Origin: an uncultured Bacteroidales bacterium
GTDB taxonomy: Bacteria > Bacteroidota > Bacteroidia > Bacteroidales > F082
Assembly: GCA_905234765.1 (NCBI GenBank)
Contig: CAJOIF010000002.1
Coordinates: 1-64,000 of the forward strand
Length of the DNA stretch: 64,000 nt
Direction of reading: 5' to 3'
Under the pieces are notes generated by a model. It searched no databases. It saw nothing but the letters and a program-made list of their open reading frames with translations, and was not told the DNA's origin. A program made the position numbers and the translations under genes. Within the stretch, counting starts at the first letter, position 1. Every line of letters starts with the position of its first letter. Positions 1-8,894 of this stretch are shown here, piece by piece.

Positions 1-330
1 ATAGTCACAATACTTGGTCAGCTGGTTAGAGTTACCGCCGTTGCAGTACTTGTAGGTGCTCCAGTCGTAGTAGCTCTTGGGCTGCGTCTCACCCCAGGCG
101 AAGTAGTCGCCGTATCCCTCAGGTGTAGTCGCACCCACGTTGCAGGTGGCCCACAGCGTACCGCTGGGCAGGCCCAGATCCACGTATTCATGGTTGGTGC
201 CACCACCACCGCCAAGGCCGTTGTTATCGCCTGTGTTTACGTTGATGTCGTTGTCCTTCTTGCATCCCGTGGCAAAAACCACCGCTGCTGCAAGCATCAT
301 GGCTGCTAAAGCTCTTGTTACTTTCTTCAT
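1..330 (-). CDS. Lipoprotein with 'YVDLGLPSGTLWA' domain (3' end outside window)
   Basis: The gene starts at the ATG at 330 and runs off the window edge, so only the first 110 codons are visible. It opens with a lipoprotein signal peptide (basic start, hydrophobic core, lipobox ending FATGC at about residue 23), then a Gly/Asn-rich linker. After that comes a segment reading EYVDLGLPSGTLWATCNVGA and then GYGDYFAWGE. This pattern is frequent in Bacteroidota surface lipoproteins and resembles the Fibrobacter succinogenes major-paralogue domain family. The likely location is the outer membrane or cell surface; function is unknown. A TATCTTTG promoter element lies about 110 bp upstream, so it is probably transcribed alone. 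Confidence 0.8.
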   Translation of the reverse strand, partial: MKKVTRALAAMMLAAAVVFATGCKKDNDINVNTGDNNGLGGGGGTNHEYVDLGLPSGTLWATCNVGATTPEGYGDYFAWGETQPKSYYDWSTYKYCNGGNSNQLTKYCDY

Positions 331-440
331 TGTGATTCAGTTTTAGTTGTTTATTGTAATTGATAGTTATCTTCTTTTCTTCATAGAGAGAACCTTTTCG
401 GGAATTCTACCACCTCTTGCAAAAAAAAATCTCTGTGCCG

Positions 441-448
441 CAAAGATA
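441..448 (-). promoter_or_regulatory. Housekeeping -7 element (TATCTTTG) for the lipoprotein gene at 330
   Basis: The minus strand reads TATCTTTG followed by CGG, a perfect match to the Bacteroidota TAnnTTTG -7 element. It predicts an untranslated leader of roughly 100 nt. Confidence 0.6.
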
Positions 449-547
449 AGGATAAAACCAAACAGAAGAGCTAGTAACATGTGTTTTTTCCATACATATA
501 ACAAAACTCATGATGTGGGCTTTTCGTTTGCAATAAAGATAGGGCTT

Positions 548-1303
548 TTATCCTTTGATCTGAATCACATGCCCTTCCTCAATCAGTGGCTGCACCAAAC
601 GGCGCATTTCCTCAACGGTGAACTTTTGCAATCCCTCCTTAGGCGTGGGGCGATCGATGGTGTAAACCATGATTTCACGCGGTTTGAGGGTGCGAACGAT
701 GTCCATCCAGCCATTCAGCACTTCAGGACTTGAGGAATCGAAGTCCTTGCTGCGCAGGAACATGGTCTGCAAGATGAAGTCGCCGTTGAACTGCTTCAAG
801 GCCTCCACCACCTTATTAATATCATAGCCCGGCGTAGGATGGTTGATTTTTTCCGCCAACGCATTCGTCGGCGCGTCAATTTTCATCGTCGGGTTATCCA
901 CCTTGCGCAAAGCATTGAAAACCTCAGGCAGATGCACCCGCGTGGAGTTCGACAGCACCGTCACCTTCGAGGCAGGATAATACTGGTCGCGAAGCCGAAT
1001 CGTGTCATCAATGATTTGTGGAAACTCAGGGTTGAGTGTCGGCTCGCCGTCACCGCTGAAAGTGATGGAGTCAATCGGCACCTGCTCGGCCTTGCATCGT
1101 TGCAATTTGGTTTCCAATGCATTGCGCACTTCGGCCGCTGTAGGCAGCTTGGTATCATTGCGCCCATCCTTGTTCCAACCGCATTCGCAATAGATGCAGT
1201 CGAAAGAGCAGATTTTCCCTTTTTCCGGCAGCAGATTAATGCCTAAGGAACTGCCAAGACGGCGGCTATGGATGGGACCAAATACGACTTCTTCTCTGAT
1301 CAT
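548..1303 (-). CDS. Radical SAM protein (COG0731-type Fe-S oxidoreductase)
   Basis: This is a 251-residue protein. The N-terminus has the GPIHSRRLGSSLGIN signature of the COG0731 group, followed by CSFDCIYC, the CX3CX2C motif that holds the 4Fe-4S cluster and binds S-adenosylmethionine (residues about 33-40). 'SGDGEPTLNPEF' at about residues 84-95 is the usual second SAM-contacting block. The family is cytosolic and distantly related to the wybutosine enzyme TYW1, but the bacterial members have no agreed substrate. It ends 217 bp before the preceding promoter region and starts 6 bp after the rny stop, so it is probably the last gene of the rny operon. Confidence 0.88.
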   Translation of the reverse strand: MIREEVVFGPIHSRRLGSSLGINLLPEKGKICSFDCIYCECGWNKDGRNDTKLPTAAEVRNALETKLQRCKAEQVPIDSITFSGDGEPTLNPEFPQIIDDTIRLRDQYYPASKVTVLSNSTRVHLPEVFNALRKVDNPTMKIDAPTNALAEKINHPTPGYDINKVVEALKQFNGDFILQTMFLRSKDFDSSSPEVLNGWMDIVRTLKPREIMVYTIDRPTPKEGLQKFTVEEMRRLVQPLIEEGHVIQIKG

Positions 1304-1309
1304 AGGATC

Positions 1310-2875
1310 TTACTTCGCGTACTGCACAGCACGGGTCTCGCGGATGACCGTAATCTTGATTTGGCCGGGATAGGTCATCTCGGTCTGAATCTTCTTCGAG
1401 AGGTCGTAGGCGATGCGGTCGGCGTCTTGGTCGGTCACCTTGTCGGCACCCACGATGACGCGCAGCTCGCGGCCCGCTTGGATGGCGTAGGTCTTCACCA
1501 CACCCGGATAACTCATGGCCATTTCCTCCAACTTGTTCAGACGCTGGATGTAGGCCTCCACCACCTCGCGGCGGGCACCAGGACGAGCACCCGAGATGGC
1601 GTCGCACACCTGCACGATAGGCGAAATCAGGTTGTCCATCTCGATTTCCTCGTGGTGGGCACCGATAGCATTGCAGATGTCGGGCTTTTCCTTCAGACGT
1701 TCGGCGACTTTCATACCGAGGATGGCGTGCGGCAGCTCTTCCTCATTGTCGGCCACCTTACCGATGTCGTGCAACAGACCGGCACGCTTGGCGGCCTTCG
1801 GGTTGATGCCCAGTTCAGCAGCCATGGTGGCGCAGAGCTTGGCGGTTTCAATGGAGTGCTGCAACAGGTTTTGACCATAGCTGGTACGATATTTCATGCG
1901 GCCCACCATCTTGATGAGTTCGGGGTTCAGGTTATGGATGCCGAGGTCAATGGCGGTGCGCTTACCAACCTCGATAATCTCTTGATCCACTTGCTTTTCC
2001 ACTTTATGGACCACTTCTTCGATACGGGCGGGGTGGATACGGCCGTCGACAACGAGTTTCTGTAACGAAAGACGTGCAATCTCACGGCGAATCGGGTCGA
2101 AGCCGGAGATGAGGATGGCATCAGGGCTGTCGTCGATGATGATTTCGGCGCCAGTCAGGGCTTCGAGGGCGCGGATGTTACGGCCTTCACGACCGATGAT
2201 GCGTCCCTTAATCTCATCATTCTCAATGTTGAACACACTGACGGTATTCTCGATGGCCGTCTCGGAAGCCGTGCGCTGGATAGTCTCCAGCACAATCTTC
2301 TTGGCAGTCTGGGCGGCACTCATCTTTGCGTCTTCCGTGACCTCCTTCACATAAACCATTGCCTCGGCTTGAGCGTCTTCCTTGACGAGTTCGATGAGTT
2401 GCTCCTTGGCTTCCTTGGCCGAGAGACCAGAGATGGTTTCGAGTTTTTCGGATTCTTCCTTGTAGATGCGGTCCAAGTCGGCTTTCTTTTTATTGAAGCT
2501 TTCCACTTGTGAATCAAGTTTTTGCTGGGCTGCCTGCACCTCTTTGGCCTTACGCTGGGCCTCTTCCATCTTCTTGCTGGCTTGTTGTTGGAGTTGGTTG
2601 GCGCGGTTCTCCACATTTTGGGCTTCGCGCTTGCGTTCGTTGCATTCCTTCTCGTGTTCGTCTTTCATCTGGAGAAACTTCTCCTTGGCTTGCAGGATGC
2701 GTTCCTTCTTGATGACCTCGGCCTTTTCCTTGGCCTCTTCAAGCAATGCGGTTTCTTCTTTGGTGACGGCTTTTTTAAGCACGGTGGACGTGATGAAATA
2801 ACCAACCGCAAGCCCCACGACCAAGGCGACTGCGGCGATGATAATCATTGTTGTTGTGATGTTGAGTAATAACAT
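1310..2875 (-). CDS. rny: Ribonuclease Y
   Basis: The 521-residue endoribonuclease starts mRNA decay at the inner membrane. It has an N-terminal membrane anchor (about residues 8-32), a long charged coiled coil (about 35-200) and a KH RNA-binding domain with the [12 protein letters not shown] loop (about 224-235). It ends in an HD phosphohydrolase domain whose metal-binding HD pair is at 369-370 within GLLHDIGKV. Length and domain order are full and normal for the family. It follows zapA and the candidate 6S RNA on the same strand, an arrangement I recall in other Bacteroidales, and is followed closely by the radical SAM gene. Confidence 0.97.
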   Translation of the reverse strand: MLLLNITTTMIIIAAVALVVGLAVGYFITSTVLKKAVTKEETALLEEAKEKAEVIKKERILQAKEKFLQMKDEHEKECNERKREAQNVENRANQLQQQASKKMEEAQRKAKEVQAAQQKLDSQVESFNKKKADLDRIYKEESEKLETISGLSAKEAKEQLIELVKEDAQAEAMVYVKEVTEDAKMSAAQTAKKIVLETIQRTASETAIENTVSVFNIENDEIKGRIIGREGRNIRALEALTGAEIIIDDSPDAILISGFDPIRREIARLSLQKLVVDGRIHPARIEEVVHKVEKQVDQEIIEVGKRTAIDLGIHNLNPELIKMVGRMKYRTSYGQNLLQHSIETAKLCATMAAELGINPKAAKRAGLLHDIGKVADNEEELPHAILGMKVAERLKEKPDICNAIGAHHEEIEMDNLISPIVQVCDAISGARPGARREVVEAYIQRLNKLEEMAMSYPGVVKTYAIQAGRELRVIVGADKVTDQDADRIAYDLSKKIQTEMTYPGQIKITVIRETRAVQYAK

Positions 2876-2916
2876 TTTAACTCTGTTTTTACTCGATTTT
2901 CAAGGAAAGGGAAAAA

Positions 2917-3105
2917 GAAACTGCCTGCCTATGGGAAATGTGTAAACCCCAAAAGATACGCTTGTGGCCACCGCGTTGCGCAAACGTCCACCGGCACCAA
3001 GGGTGCTTCCCCGAAGGGAATGAGGCCTGTTTTTACAGAGCGCGAGTAGACCGATTGATGTGTGTTTAATGTTGAGTTTACCAGTTGCGATGAACAGGCA
3101 GTTTC
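2917..3105 (-). ncRNA. ssrS: Candidate 6S RNA
   Basis: This 189-nt interval lies between zapA and rny. Its two ends form a perfect 11-bp terminal stem (2917-2927 with 3095-3105), and a second pairing (2942-2947 with 3076-3081, GTAAAC/GTTTAC) encloses the middle. The centre contains two small hairpins: TTCCC-TTCG-GGGAA and GCACC-CTT-GGTGC on the minus strand. On the minus strand the 3' stem is followed by a T-rich run. The length, closed terminal stem, large open interior and position beside zapA all fit 6S RNA, the RNA that sequesters housekeeping RNA polymerase. No covariance model was run, so the identity and exact ends are inferred. Confidence 0.62.
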
Positions 3106-3140
3106 AAGTCTTCAAAGAACCAAGACCGCGGTAAGGCGGC

Positions 3141-3428
3141 TTATGCGAGTTGGTCGCTCAGCAAGGCGTTCATTTCGTTCAGTTTGCGTTCCAATTGCTG
3201 ATCCTTATAGGCTGTTTCATTCTCATTCTTGACAACGGTAGCCGCCAGTTGCAGGGCGGTCATAGCCAACAGGTCCAGGTCGTTCTTGTAGACATAATGC
3301 TTGGCATAAAACTTTACCCTCTCGTTGATGAGGGCTGCGGCCTTGCGAACCTTCTCTTCGTCAGCGCGGGCCACCGACAGGCGGTAGGGCTTATCCATGA
3401 TGTTGATATTGATGGTAATCTCATCCAT
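3141..3428 (-). CDS. zapA: Cell division protein ZapA
   Basis: The 95-residue protein has the ZapA pattern: an N-terminal beta-rich segment (DEITININIMDKPYRLSV) followed by a helical segment with 'AALINERV' and a long C-terminal coiled coil with KNDLDLLAMTALQLA. ZapA binds FtsZ and bundles its filaments at the division site. I chose the ATG at 3428; a TTG five codons upstream (3443) is possible but adds nothing typical. The gene lies 24 bp after the coiled-coil gene at 3453-3746 and shares its promoter. Confidence 0.9.
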   Translation of the reverse strand: MDEITININIMDKPYRLSVARADEEKVRKAAALINERVKFYAKHYVYKNDLDLLAMTALQLAATVVKNENETAYKDQQLERKLNEMNALLSDQLA

Positions 3429-3452
3429 CGCACTGACTATCAAGTATTTGAA

Positions 3453-3746
3453 TTATTCCTTACTGTTCAGTATCGAAACGCACTTGTCAATCTCTTTCAC
3501 CAAATCCTTGATGAGTTTCCTACCTTCTTCTATCTCTCCCTCGTTGTCGAGTGCGTTAACAATAGTAGATTTATTTATTTTTTCCTGCAACTCCTCCGCC
3601 GATTGACGCAACGCCCGATTCTCTTTCTCAAGCGCAACGTTTTCCTCGACAAGCCGCTGGTTTTCAACGGACAACTTGTTCTTCGCATCAACTAATTTCC
3701 TCAATTTCAGCTCTATTTCGGACACTATGACACTCAAGTCGGCCAT
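3453..3746 (-). CDS. Small coiled-coil protein upstream of zapA (possible ZapB-like partner)
   Basis: The 97-residue protein is nearly all heptad-like helix rich in Leu, Glu, Lys and Asn (LRKLVDAKNKLSVENQRLVE and onward), with no signal peptide. Small coiled-coil genes directly before zapA recur in Bacteroidota. In Gammaproteobacteria the ZapA partner ZapB is also a short pure coiled coil, so a role at the division ring is reasonable, but that rests on neighbourhood and shape only, since coiled coils do not show homology reliably. It is the first gene of the zapA-6S-rny unit, with a TACCTTTG promoter element 27 bp upstream. Confidence 0.72.
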   Translation of the reverse strand: MADLSVIVSEIELKLRKLVDAKNKLSVENQRLVEENVALEKENRALRQSAEELQEKINKSTIVNALDNEGEIEEGRKLIKDLVKEIDKCVSILNSKE

Positions 3747-3772
3747 TGTTCAAACGGTTTGGAATTGCGGCA

Positions 3773-3780
3773 CAAAGGTA
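3773..3780 (-). promoter_or_regulatory. -7 element TACCTTTG for coiled-coil/zapA/6S/rny unit
   Basis: A perfect TAnnTTTG match on the minus strand, 27 bp before the first start codon of the unit. Confidence 0.6.
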
Positions 3781-3883
3781 CGGAATTAAACGTTACTCCG
3801 CTCGATTTGCGAAAAAAAAATTCCCCATTTTACCCTACCAGGCAGAAAAATTGCTACTTTTAGGGCTTCAAAAACGCATCACA

Positions 3884-5452
3884 ATGACCAAGAAAACACT
3901 TTATTTAATGATTGTCCTTACTTCCTTCCTAGCTTCGTGCACCCCAAAAGAAACCACCCTGACTTTCATCGAAACCACCGACACGCACGGGCGTTATGAC
4001 GAATTCGCCAACGATGCCTTCGTCATCAAGCAGATGAAAGCCGAGCTGGGCGAACGGCTGATCTTGTTGGACAACGGCGATGATATTCAAGGCACGGCGT
4101 TCCAGTATTGCTCCAACCAAGATGCCGAACACCCCAACCTGGTTTCGGAAGTGCTGAATTACTTCTCTTATGACGTAATAGGCGTTGGAAACCATGATAT
4201 TGAGGCAGGACGTAAGGTGTTCGATCGTCTGTATTCCGAGGTAAAAATGCCCGTCGTTTGCGCCAATGTGATCGACGAAAGTACGAATGAGCCATACTTT
4301 ACACCTTATGTGGTTTTGGAGCGCGATGGCTTCAAAATTACTGTCCTTGGCTTGCTGACGCCCTATGTAGTCACTTGGGTACCAGATAGGTTGCGTCCCG
4401 GATTGCGTTTTGAGCAGCTTGAAGCCGCTGCTGAGAAATGGGTAAAAATTATCCAAAACAAAGAGCATCCCGACTTGATGGTAGGCCTCTTTCACTCGGG
4501 TTGGGAGCCACAGGCACAAAACCTGCCGGCAGGACATCCTCTTGGGCTAGAAAACGCCACCAAATGGGTCGCCGAGAACGTGCCTGGCTTCGACCTCATC
4601 TTCTACGGCCATGACCACCGTGCGCGTGCCGAAAAGGTGATGAACCCCAATGGCGAGCCTGTGTATGTGCTCAACTCGGGCTGTCGCGGACAAGGTCTGG
4701 CCAAGGCCGAAGTGACTTTGAAAAAAAGGCAAAAACCTCAAATCAGTATTGAATTGATGCCTACCGACGGAGAAGAGAAAGACGAGACCTTCCTGTCCAT
4801 GCTCCAGCCTTACCTCGACCGATCCCGAGAGTATCAAGAACAGATCGTAGCCGAAATCGATATAGACATCTGTTCCGACGATGCCTTCAAGGGTCCTTGC
4901 CTTTGGGTCGATGAGATTCACCGCTGTCAGATGGAGACGGTCGAAGCCGAAGGCATCCATGCTGATATTTCCATGGCAGCTCCACTGAGTAGCGGCAAGA
5001 CCATCCTTGGCGGAAAGCTGTTCGTCGAAGAATTCTTCACTTGGTATCCCTTCGAGAATTCATTGGCCGTCATGTCGATGACCGGCAAAGAAGTAAAGGA
5101 CTTCCTTGAATATGCCTACGAGATGAAGAACCCCATCTACAACTTCGACTCGGGTGCGGGCATCAAATATGAAGTCACCGATAAGAACCCGATGGGCGAA
5201 CGCATTAAAATCATCAGCATGGCTGATGGCACGCCCTTCGACATGGACAAGACTTACAATGTGGTGATGAACTCCTACCGTTCGATGGGCGGCGGCAACC
5301 ACCTCATCAACGGTGTGGGTTGGGCACAGGAGGACATCAAGGACCATGTAGTATGGCAAAGCGAGCGCGATTTGCGTTCCCTCTTCATCGACTGGGCACG
5401 AGAAAAAGGCGATTTGGATACAGAACCGTTGAACTGCTGGAGAATCAAATAA
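3884..5452 (+). CDS. Lipoprotein metallophosphatase, 5'-nucleotidase/UshA family
   Basis: The protein has 522 residues from the ATG at 3884. A longer frame opens at 3746, but its extra 46 residues precede the signal peptide. The signal ends in a lipobox (FLASC), so the protein is probably membrane anchored and periplasmic or surface exposed. The two-metal phosphoesterase motifs are all present: DTHG (DxH), NGDDIQG, GNHDIEAG and YGHDHRA. The C-terminal half matches the 5'-nucleotidase substrate domain, with conserved GAG and 'SYRSMGGGNH' segments. Likely activity is removal of phosphate from nucleotides or 2',3'-cyclic nucleotides. It overlaps the DUF2851 start by one base (TAATG), which suggests coupled translation. 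Confidence 0.9.
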   Translation: MTKKTLYLMIVLTSFLASCTPKETTLTFIETTDTHGRYDEFANDAFVIKQMKAELGERLILLDNGDDIQGTAFQYCSNQDAEHPNLVSEVLNYFSYDVIGVGNHDIEAGRKVFDRLYSEVKMPVVCANVIDESTNEPYFTPYVVLERDGFKITVLGLLTPYVVTWVPDRLRPGLRFEQLEAAAEKWVKIIQNKEHPDLMVGLFHSGWEPQAQNLPAGHPLGLENATKWVAENVPGFDLIFYGHDHRARAEKVMNPNGEPVYVLNSGCRGQGLAKAEVTLKKRQKPQISIELMPTDGEEKDETFLSMLQPYLDRSREYQEQIVAEIDIDICSDDAFKGPCLWVDEIHRCQMETVEAEGIHADISMAAPLSSGKTILGGKLFVEEFFTWYPFENSLAVMSMTGKEVKDFLEYAYEMKNPIYNFDSGAGIKYEVTDKNPMGERIKIISMADGTPFDMDKTYNVVMNSYRSMGGGNHLINGVGWAQEDIKDHVVWQSERDLRSLFIDWAREKGDLDTEPLNCWRIK

Positions 5453-6702
5453 TGAGAGAAGAATTCCTATACTACCTTTGGGAGAACCGATTGATAGACA
5501 AAGTCTTGCAGACCACAGAAGGCGAGGCTGTCGACATTGTCGCGACGGGCTACCGCAACACTAACTCTGGGCCTGACTTCTTGGAAGCGAGAATCCAAAT
5601 CGGCGACAATCTCTGGGCAGGCCATGTGGAAATCCACGTGAAAAGCAGCGATTGGAACCGTCACGGTCACCAAGCTGACAAGGCCTATCAGAACGTCATC
5701 CTACATGTGGTGTATGAAAATGACACGAAGGTCAACGACATTCCAACCTTGGAACTGAAAGGTCACTTTGACGAGACACTTTTCGCTCATTACCAGAGGT
5801 TTATGTCCTCAAAAAGCTGGATTCCTTGCGAGAAAAACATTGCTAAAACACCTGTCTTCACCCGTCTCTCATGGCTTGACCGCATGGCCGTGGAACGCTT
5901 GGAAAGCAAATCCGACGTCGTCACCAAAATTCTAGAAGCCAACCAATTCGACTGGGAGGATGCACTCTACAAGTTGTTGATGCGCTACTTCGGGCTGAAA
6001 GTCAACAACGAAGCGTTTGAGGCTCTGTCCAACATTCTGCCGTTCAAGACCTTGCTGAAACATGCAGACAATCACGCGCAAGTAGAAGCTATGCTGATGG
6101 GTTGTGCAGGATTTCTCGAAGACGACTTTATTGAGGAATACCCCCTGTTACTCAAGCGCGAGTTCAGTGTGTTGAAAGCCAAGTTCAACCTCCTGACCAT
6201 GCCCGCCGAGCGGATTAAGTTCATGCGCATGAGGCCCAGCAACTTCCCGACCATTCGATTGTCGCAGATGGCGCAACTGATTCACAAAAACGGGTGTCTG
6301 TTTTCCAAAATCCGCGAGGCGAAAAACACAGCTGAAGTCAAGGTCTTGTTTGATGTGAAGGCGTCGGAATACTGGGAAACACATTGGCGATTTGGCGTTC
6401 CCACCGAATCCGCGCCAAAACATTTGGGCGATTCCACAGCAAACATTTTGATAATCAACGCCGTGGCACCCTTGCTGTTTTGCTACGGCAAACTGCACAA
6501 GGACGAATCGGTGTGCGAAACGGCCATGCAGTTTTTGGAAGAAACCGAAGCCGAGGACAATGCCGTCATTAGACATTTCGTCCAATGCGGCATCACAGCA
6601 GAAAACGCCATGCAGACACAAGCCTTGTTGCACCTTTATAATATGTATTGCAAGCGGAAGCGGTGTTTGGAATGTCGGATTGGGAATGTGCTGATGAAAT
6701 AG
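5452..6702 (+). CDS. DUF2851 family protein
   Basis: The 416-residue protein starts at the ATG that overlaps the upstream stop by one base; a longer frame from 5320 overlaps the phosphatase and is not credible. The N-terminus (REEFLYYLWENRLID) and the block 'NSGPDFLEARIQIGDNLWAG..E.HVKSSDW' are typical of DUF2851. The last block resembles nuclease-like 'GPDF..A' arrangements, but no activity has been established that I can cite. Two cysteine pairs near the C-terminus (CKRKRCLECRIG) are usual for the family. The protein is cytosolic, with no signal peptide. Confidence 0.88.
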   Translation: MREEFLYYLWENRLIDKVLQTTEGEAVDIVATGYRNTNSGPDFLEARIQIGDNLWAGHVEIHVKSSDWNRHGHQADKAYQNVILHVVYENDTKVNDIPTLELKGHFDETLFAHYQRFMSSKSWIPCEKNIAKTPVFTRLSWLDRMAVERLESKSDVVTKILEANQFDWEDALYKLLMRYFGLKVNNEAFEALSNILPFKTLLKHADNHAQVEAMLMGCAGFLEDDFIEEYPLLLKREFSVLKAKFNLLTMPAERIKFMRMRPSNFPTIRLSQMAQLIHKNGCLFSKIREAKNTAEVKVLFDVKASEYWETHWRFGVPTESAPKHLGDSTANILIINAVAPLLFCYGKLHKDESVCETAMQFLEETEAEDNAVIRHFVQCGITAENAMQTQALLHLYNMYCKRKRCLECRIGNVLMK

Positions 6703-6750
6703 ATTTTTCCCTATTATTGCAAATTATTTCAGAAACAAACTCGTAGAAAT

Positions 6751-8754
6751 ATGGAAAACGAACAATTCAAACTGCCCGAGAACGCGCAACGCGAACTGAA
6801 ACCGGGCGAAGAGTACGAACCGATTCTCTCGAAAAACAAAAAGTATCAGGAAGTTACGGTTTGGTCAGTATGCATCGGCCTGCTAATGACCATCCTGTTT
6901 TCGGCTGCCGCCGCCTACCTCGGCCTGAAGGTCGGGCAGGTGTTTGAGGCCGCCATCCCCATCGCCATCATCGCCATTGGCCTCACGGGACTGACGCGCA
7001 AAAACGACGCGCTGTCGCAAAATGTCATCATCCAAAGCATCGGCGGCTGTTCGGGCGGCGTGGTGGCGGGTGCCATCTTCACCTTGCCCGCGCTCTACAT
7101 CCTGCAAGGTAAGGGCTACCAAATTGAAATCAACTTCTGGCAGGTGTTCATCGCCTCGCTGCTGGGCGGTATCTTGGGCATCCTGTTCCTCATCCCCTTC
7201 CGCAAGTATTTCGTCAAGGAACAACACGGCAAATTCCCCTTCCCCGAAGCCACGGCCACGACACAAGTCTTGGTCAGCGGGCAGAAGAAAGGCAAAGACT
7301 CGCTGCTGCTGGTCGTCAGCGGTCTGATTGGCGGTCTGTACGACTTCATCGTCTCCACCTTCGGCTGGTGGTCAGAGACCATCACCACCCGCATGATGGG
7401 CTGGGGTGCTGCCTTGGCAGACAAAGCCAAACTGATGTTCAAGGTGAACACGGGGGCGGCTGTGCTTGGCTTGGGCTACATCATCGGACTGAAATACGCC
7501 TTCATCATCTGCTGTGGCTCCATGCTCGTGTGGTTCATCATCATCCCGGGCATGAACCTCATTTGGGGCGACCAAATCGTTGACCTGATGAACGCGGGCA
7601 TCACCACCACCATCGGATCGATGGCACCTGAAGAAATATTCAAGAACTATGCGCGCCACATCGGCATCGGCGGCATCGCCATGGCGGGTGTCATCAGCAT
7701 CATCAAGTCGTGGGGCGTGATTAAGTCATCAGTGGGCCTTGCTGCCAATGAGTTCAAGGGTAAAAAAGCCTCAGCTGAACCCATCGACCGCACCCAGCAA
7801 GACATCCCCATGAAGACCATCGTCATCGGCATCGTGGCAGTTTTGATTGTCACCTTCCTGTTCTTCTGGTTCGGTGTGGTACACAACCTCAGCCATGCCT
7901 TGATTGGCATTTTGGTCGTGGCCGTCATCGCCTTCCTGTTCACAACAGTGGCTGCCAATGCCATTGCCATCGTAGGAAGCAACCCTGTGAGCGGCATGAC
8001 GCTGATGACCTTGATTCTGGCCTCCTTGGTGATGGTCGCCGCTGGATTGAGCGGTCCCGAAGGCATGACTGCCACATTAATTATAGGTGGTGTGGTTTGC
8101 ACGGCCTTGGCTGTGGCAGGCGCCTTCATCACTGACTTGAAAGTAGGTTATTGGATTGGCACAACACCCAAGAAGCAAGAGCTGTGGAAGTTCGTCGGTG
8201 TGGCCGTGGCTGCTGCCACCGTCGCTGGCGTCATCATGGTTTTGAACAAGGCCTATGGTTTCGTGGGCGACAACGCTTTGGTTGCGCCGCAAGCCAACGC
8301 CATGAGCGCCGTCATCGAGCCGATGATGTCGGGCGGCAACGCCCCCTGGCTGCTCTATGGCATCGGTGCCGCCATCGCCTTGATTCTCAATTTCTGCAAG
8401 ATTCCCGCATTGCCCTTTGCCTTGGGTATGTTCATCCCCATCGACCTCAACGTGCCGTTGCTCATCGGCGGTGCCATCTCGTGGTTCGTCAGCAGCCGTA
8501 GCAAGAACCAGAAACTCAACGATGCCCGCTACAATCGTGGCACCCTCATCGCTTCTGGTTTCATCGCCGGTGGTGCCTTGATGGGTGTGGTGAGTGCCAT
8601 TTTGAAGTTCGCCAACGTGGATGCCGTGGCCAAGACCGCCGACGGTACGCCATTTGCAGAATTGCCTGTAGCTGGACTTATCGCCTTGGTGATGTATATC
8701 GCCATCATCGTCTACATGATTTGGGACTCCGAACGGGCAAAAGTAGAGGAATAG
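6751..8754 (+). CDS. OPT-family oligopeptide/metal-chelate transporter
   Basis: The 667-residue polytopic inner-membrane protein has about 15 hydrophobic segments. It has the OPT signature features: AAAAYLGLKVGQVFEAAIP near the first helices, QSIGGCSGGVV, and 'FPFPEATATTQVL'. The OPT family moves small peptides (bacterial type) or metal chelates (YSL type) by proton symport; the substrate cannot be told from sequence. The gene stands alone, 48 bp after DUF2851, with a weak promoter-like TATTATTG at about 6713. A stem-loop with a T-run follows the stop. Confidence 0.92.
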   Translation: MENEQFKLPENAQRELKPGEEYEPILSKNKKYQEVTVWSVCIGLLMTILFSAAAAYLGLKVGQVFEAAIPIAIIAIGLTGLTRKNDALSQNVIIQSIGGCSGGVVAGAIFTLPALYILQGKGYQIEINFWQVFIASLLGGILGILFLIPFRKYFVKEQHGKFPFPEATATTQVLVSGQKKGKDSLLLVVSGLIGGLYDFIVSTFGWWSETITTRMMGWGAALADKAKLMFKVNTGAAVLGLGYIIGLKYAFIICCGSMLVWFIIIPGMNLIWGDQIVDLMNAGITTTIGSMAPEEIFKNYARHIGIGGIAMAGVISIIKSWGVIKSSVGLAANEFKGKKASAEPIDRTQQDIPMKTIVIGIVAVLIVTFLFFWFGVVHNLSHALIGILVVAVIAFLFTTVAANAIAIVGSNPVSGMTLMTLILASLVMVAAGLSGPEGMTATLIIGGVVCTALAVAGAFITDLKVGYWIGTTPKKQELWKFVGVAVAAATVAGVIMVLNKAYGFVGDNALVAPQANAMSAVIEPMMSGGNAPWLLYGIGAAIALILNFCKIPALPFALGMFIPIDLNVPLLIGGAISWFVSSRSKNQKLNDARYNRGTLIASGFIAGGALMGVVSAILKFANVDAVAKTADGTPFAELPVAGLIALVMYIAIIVYMIWDSERAKVEE

Positions 8755-8774
8755 TTCTTCAACAAAGACCTTTG

Positions 8775-8820
8775 ACCATGGCTGCCTCAACGAACACTGG
8801 GGCGGTCATGGTTTTTCTTT
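8775..8820 (+). terminator. Likely intrinsic terminator after the OPT gene
   Basis: ACCATG (8775-8780) pairs with CATGGT (8807-8812), the neighbouring GCTGCC and GGCGGT extend the stem imperfectly, and the stem is followed by TTTTTCTTT. Confidence 0.55.
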
Positions 8821-8851
8821 GGTTTCTTGTCAAACGCATACCCTTTTTTAC

Positions 8852-8859
8852 TAATTTTG
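8852..8859 (+). promoter_or_regulatory. -7 element TAATTTTG for the C10 protease gene
   Basis: A perfect TAnnTTTG match 36 bp upstream of the start codon. Confidence 0.6.
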
Positions 8860-8894
8860 CGCCCTCATTCTTTTAGCTAAAGAACACCATAAAT

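Noticed and set aside
18..330. Small open frames in other frames and strands at the left edge
   Set aside because: The minus-strand frame from 330 has a lipoprotein signal and a recognisable domain, so the others are shadows.
8841..8865. Third copy of the candidate ECF promoter, upstream of the C10 protease (CATACCC stretch)
   Set aside because: Only the short TACCCTT part matches, the second half is missing, and a normal TAATTTTG element is present.
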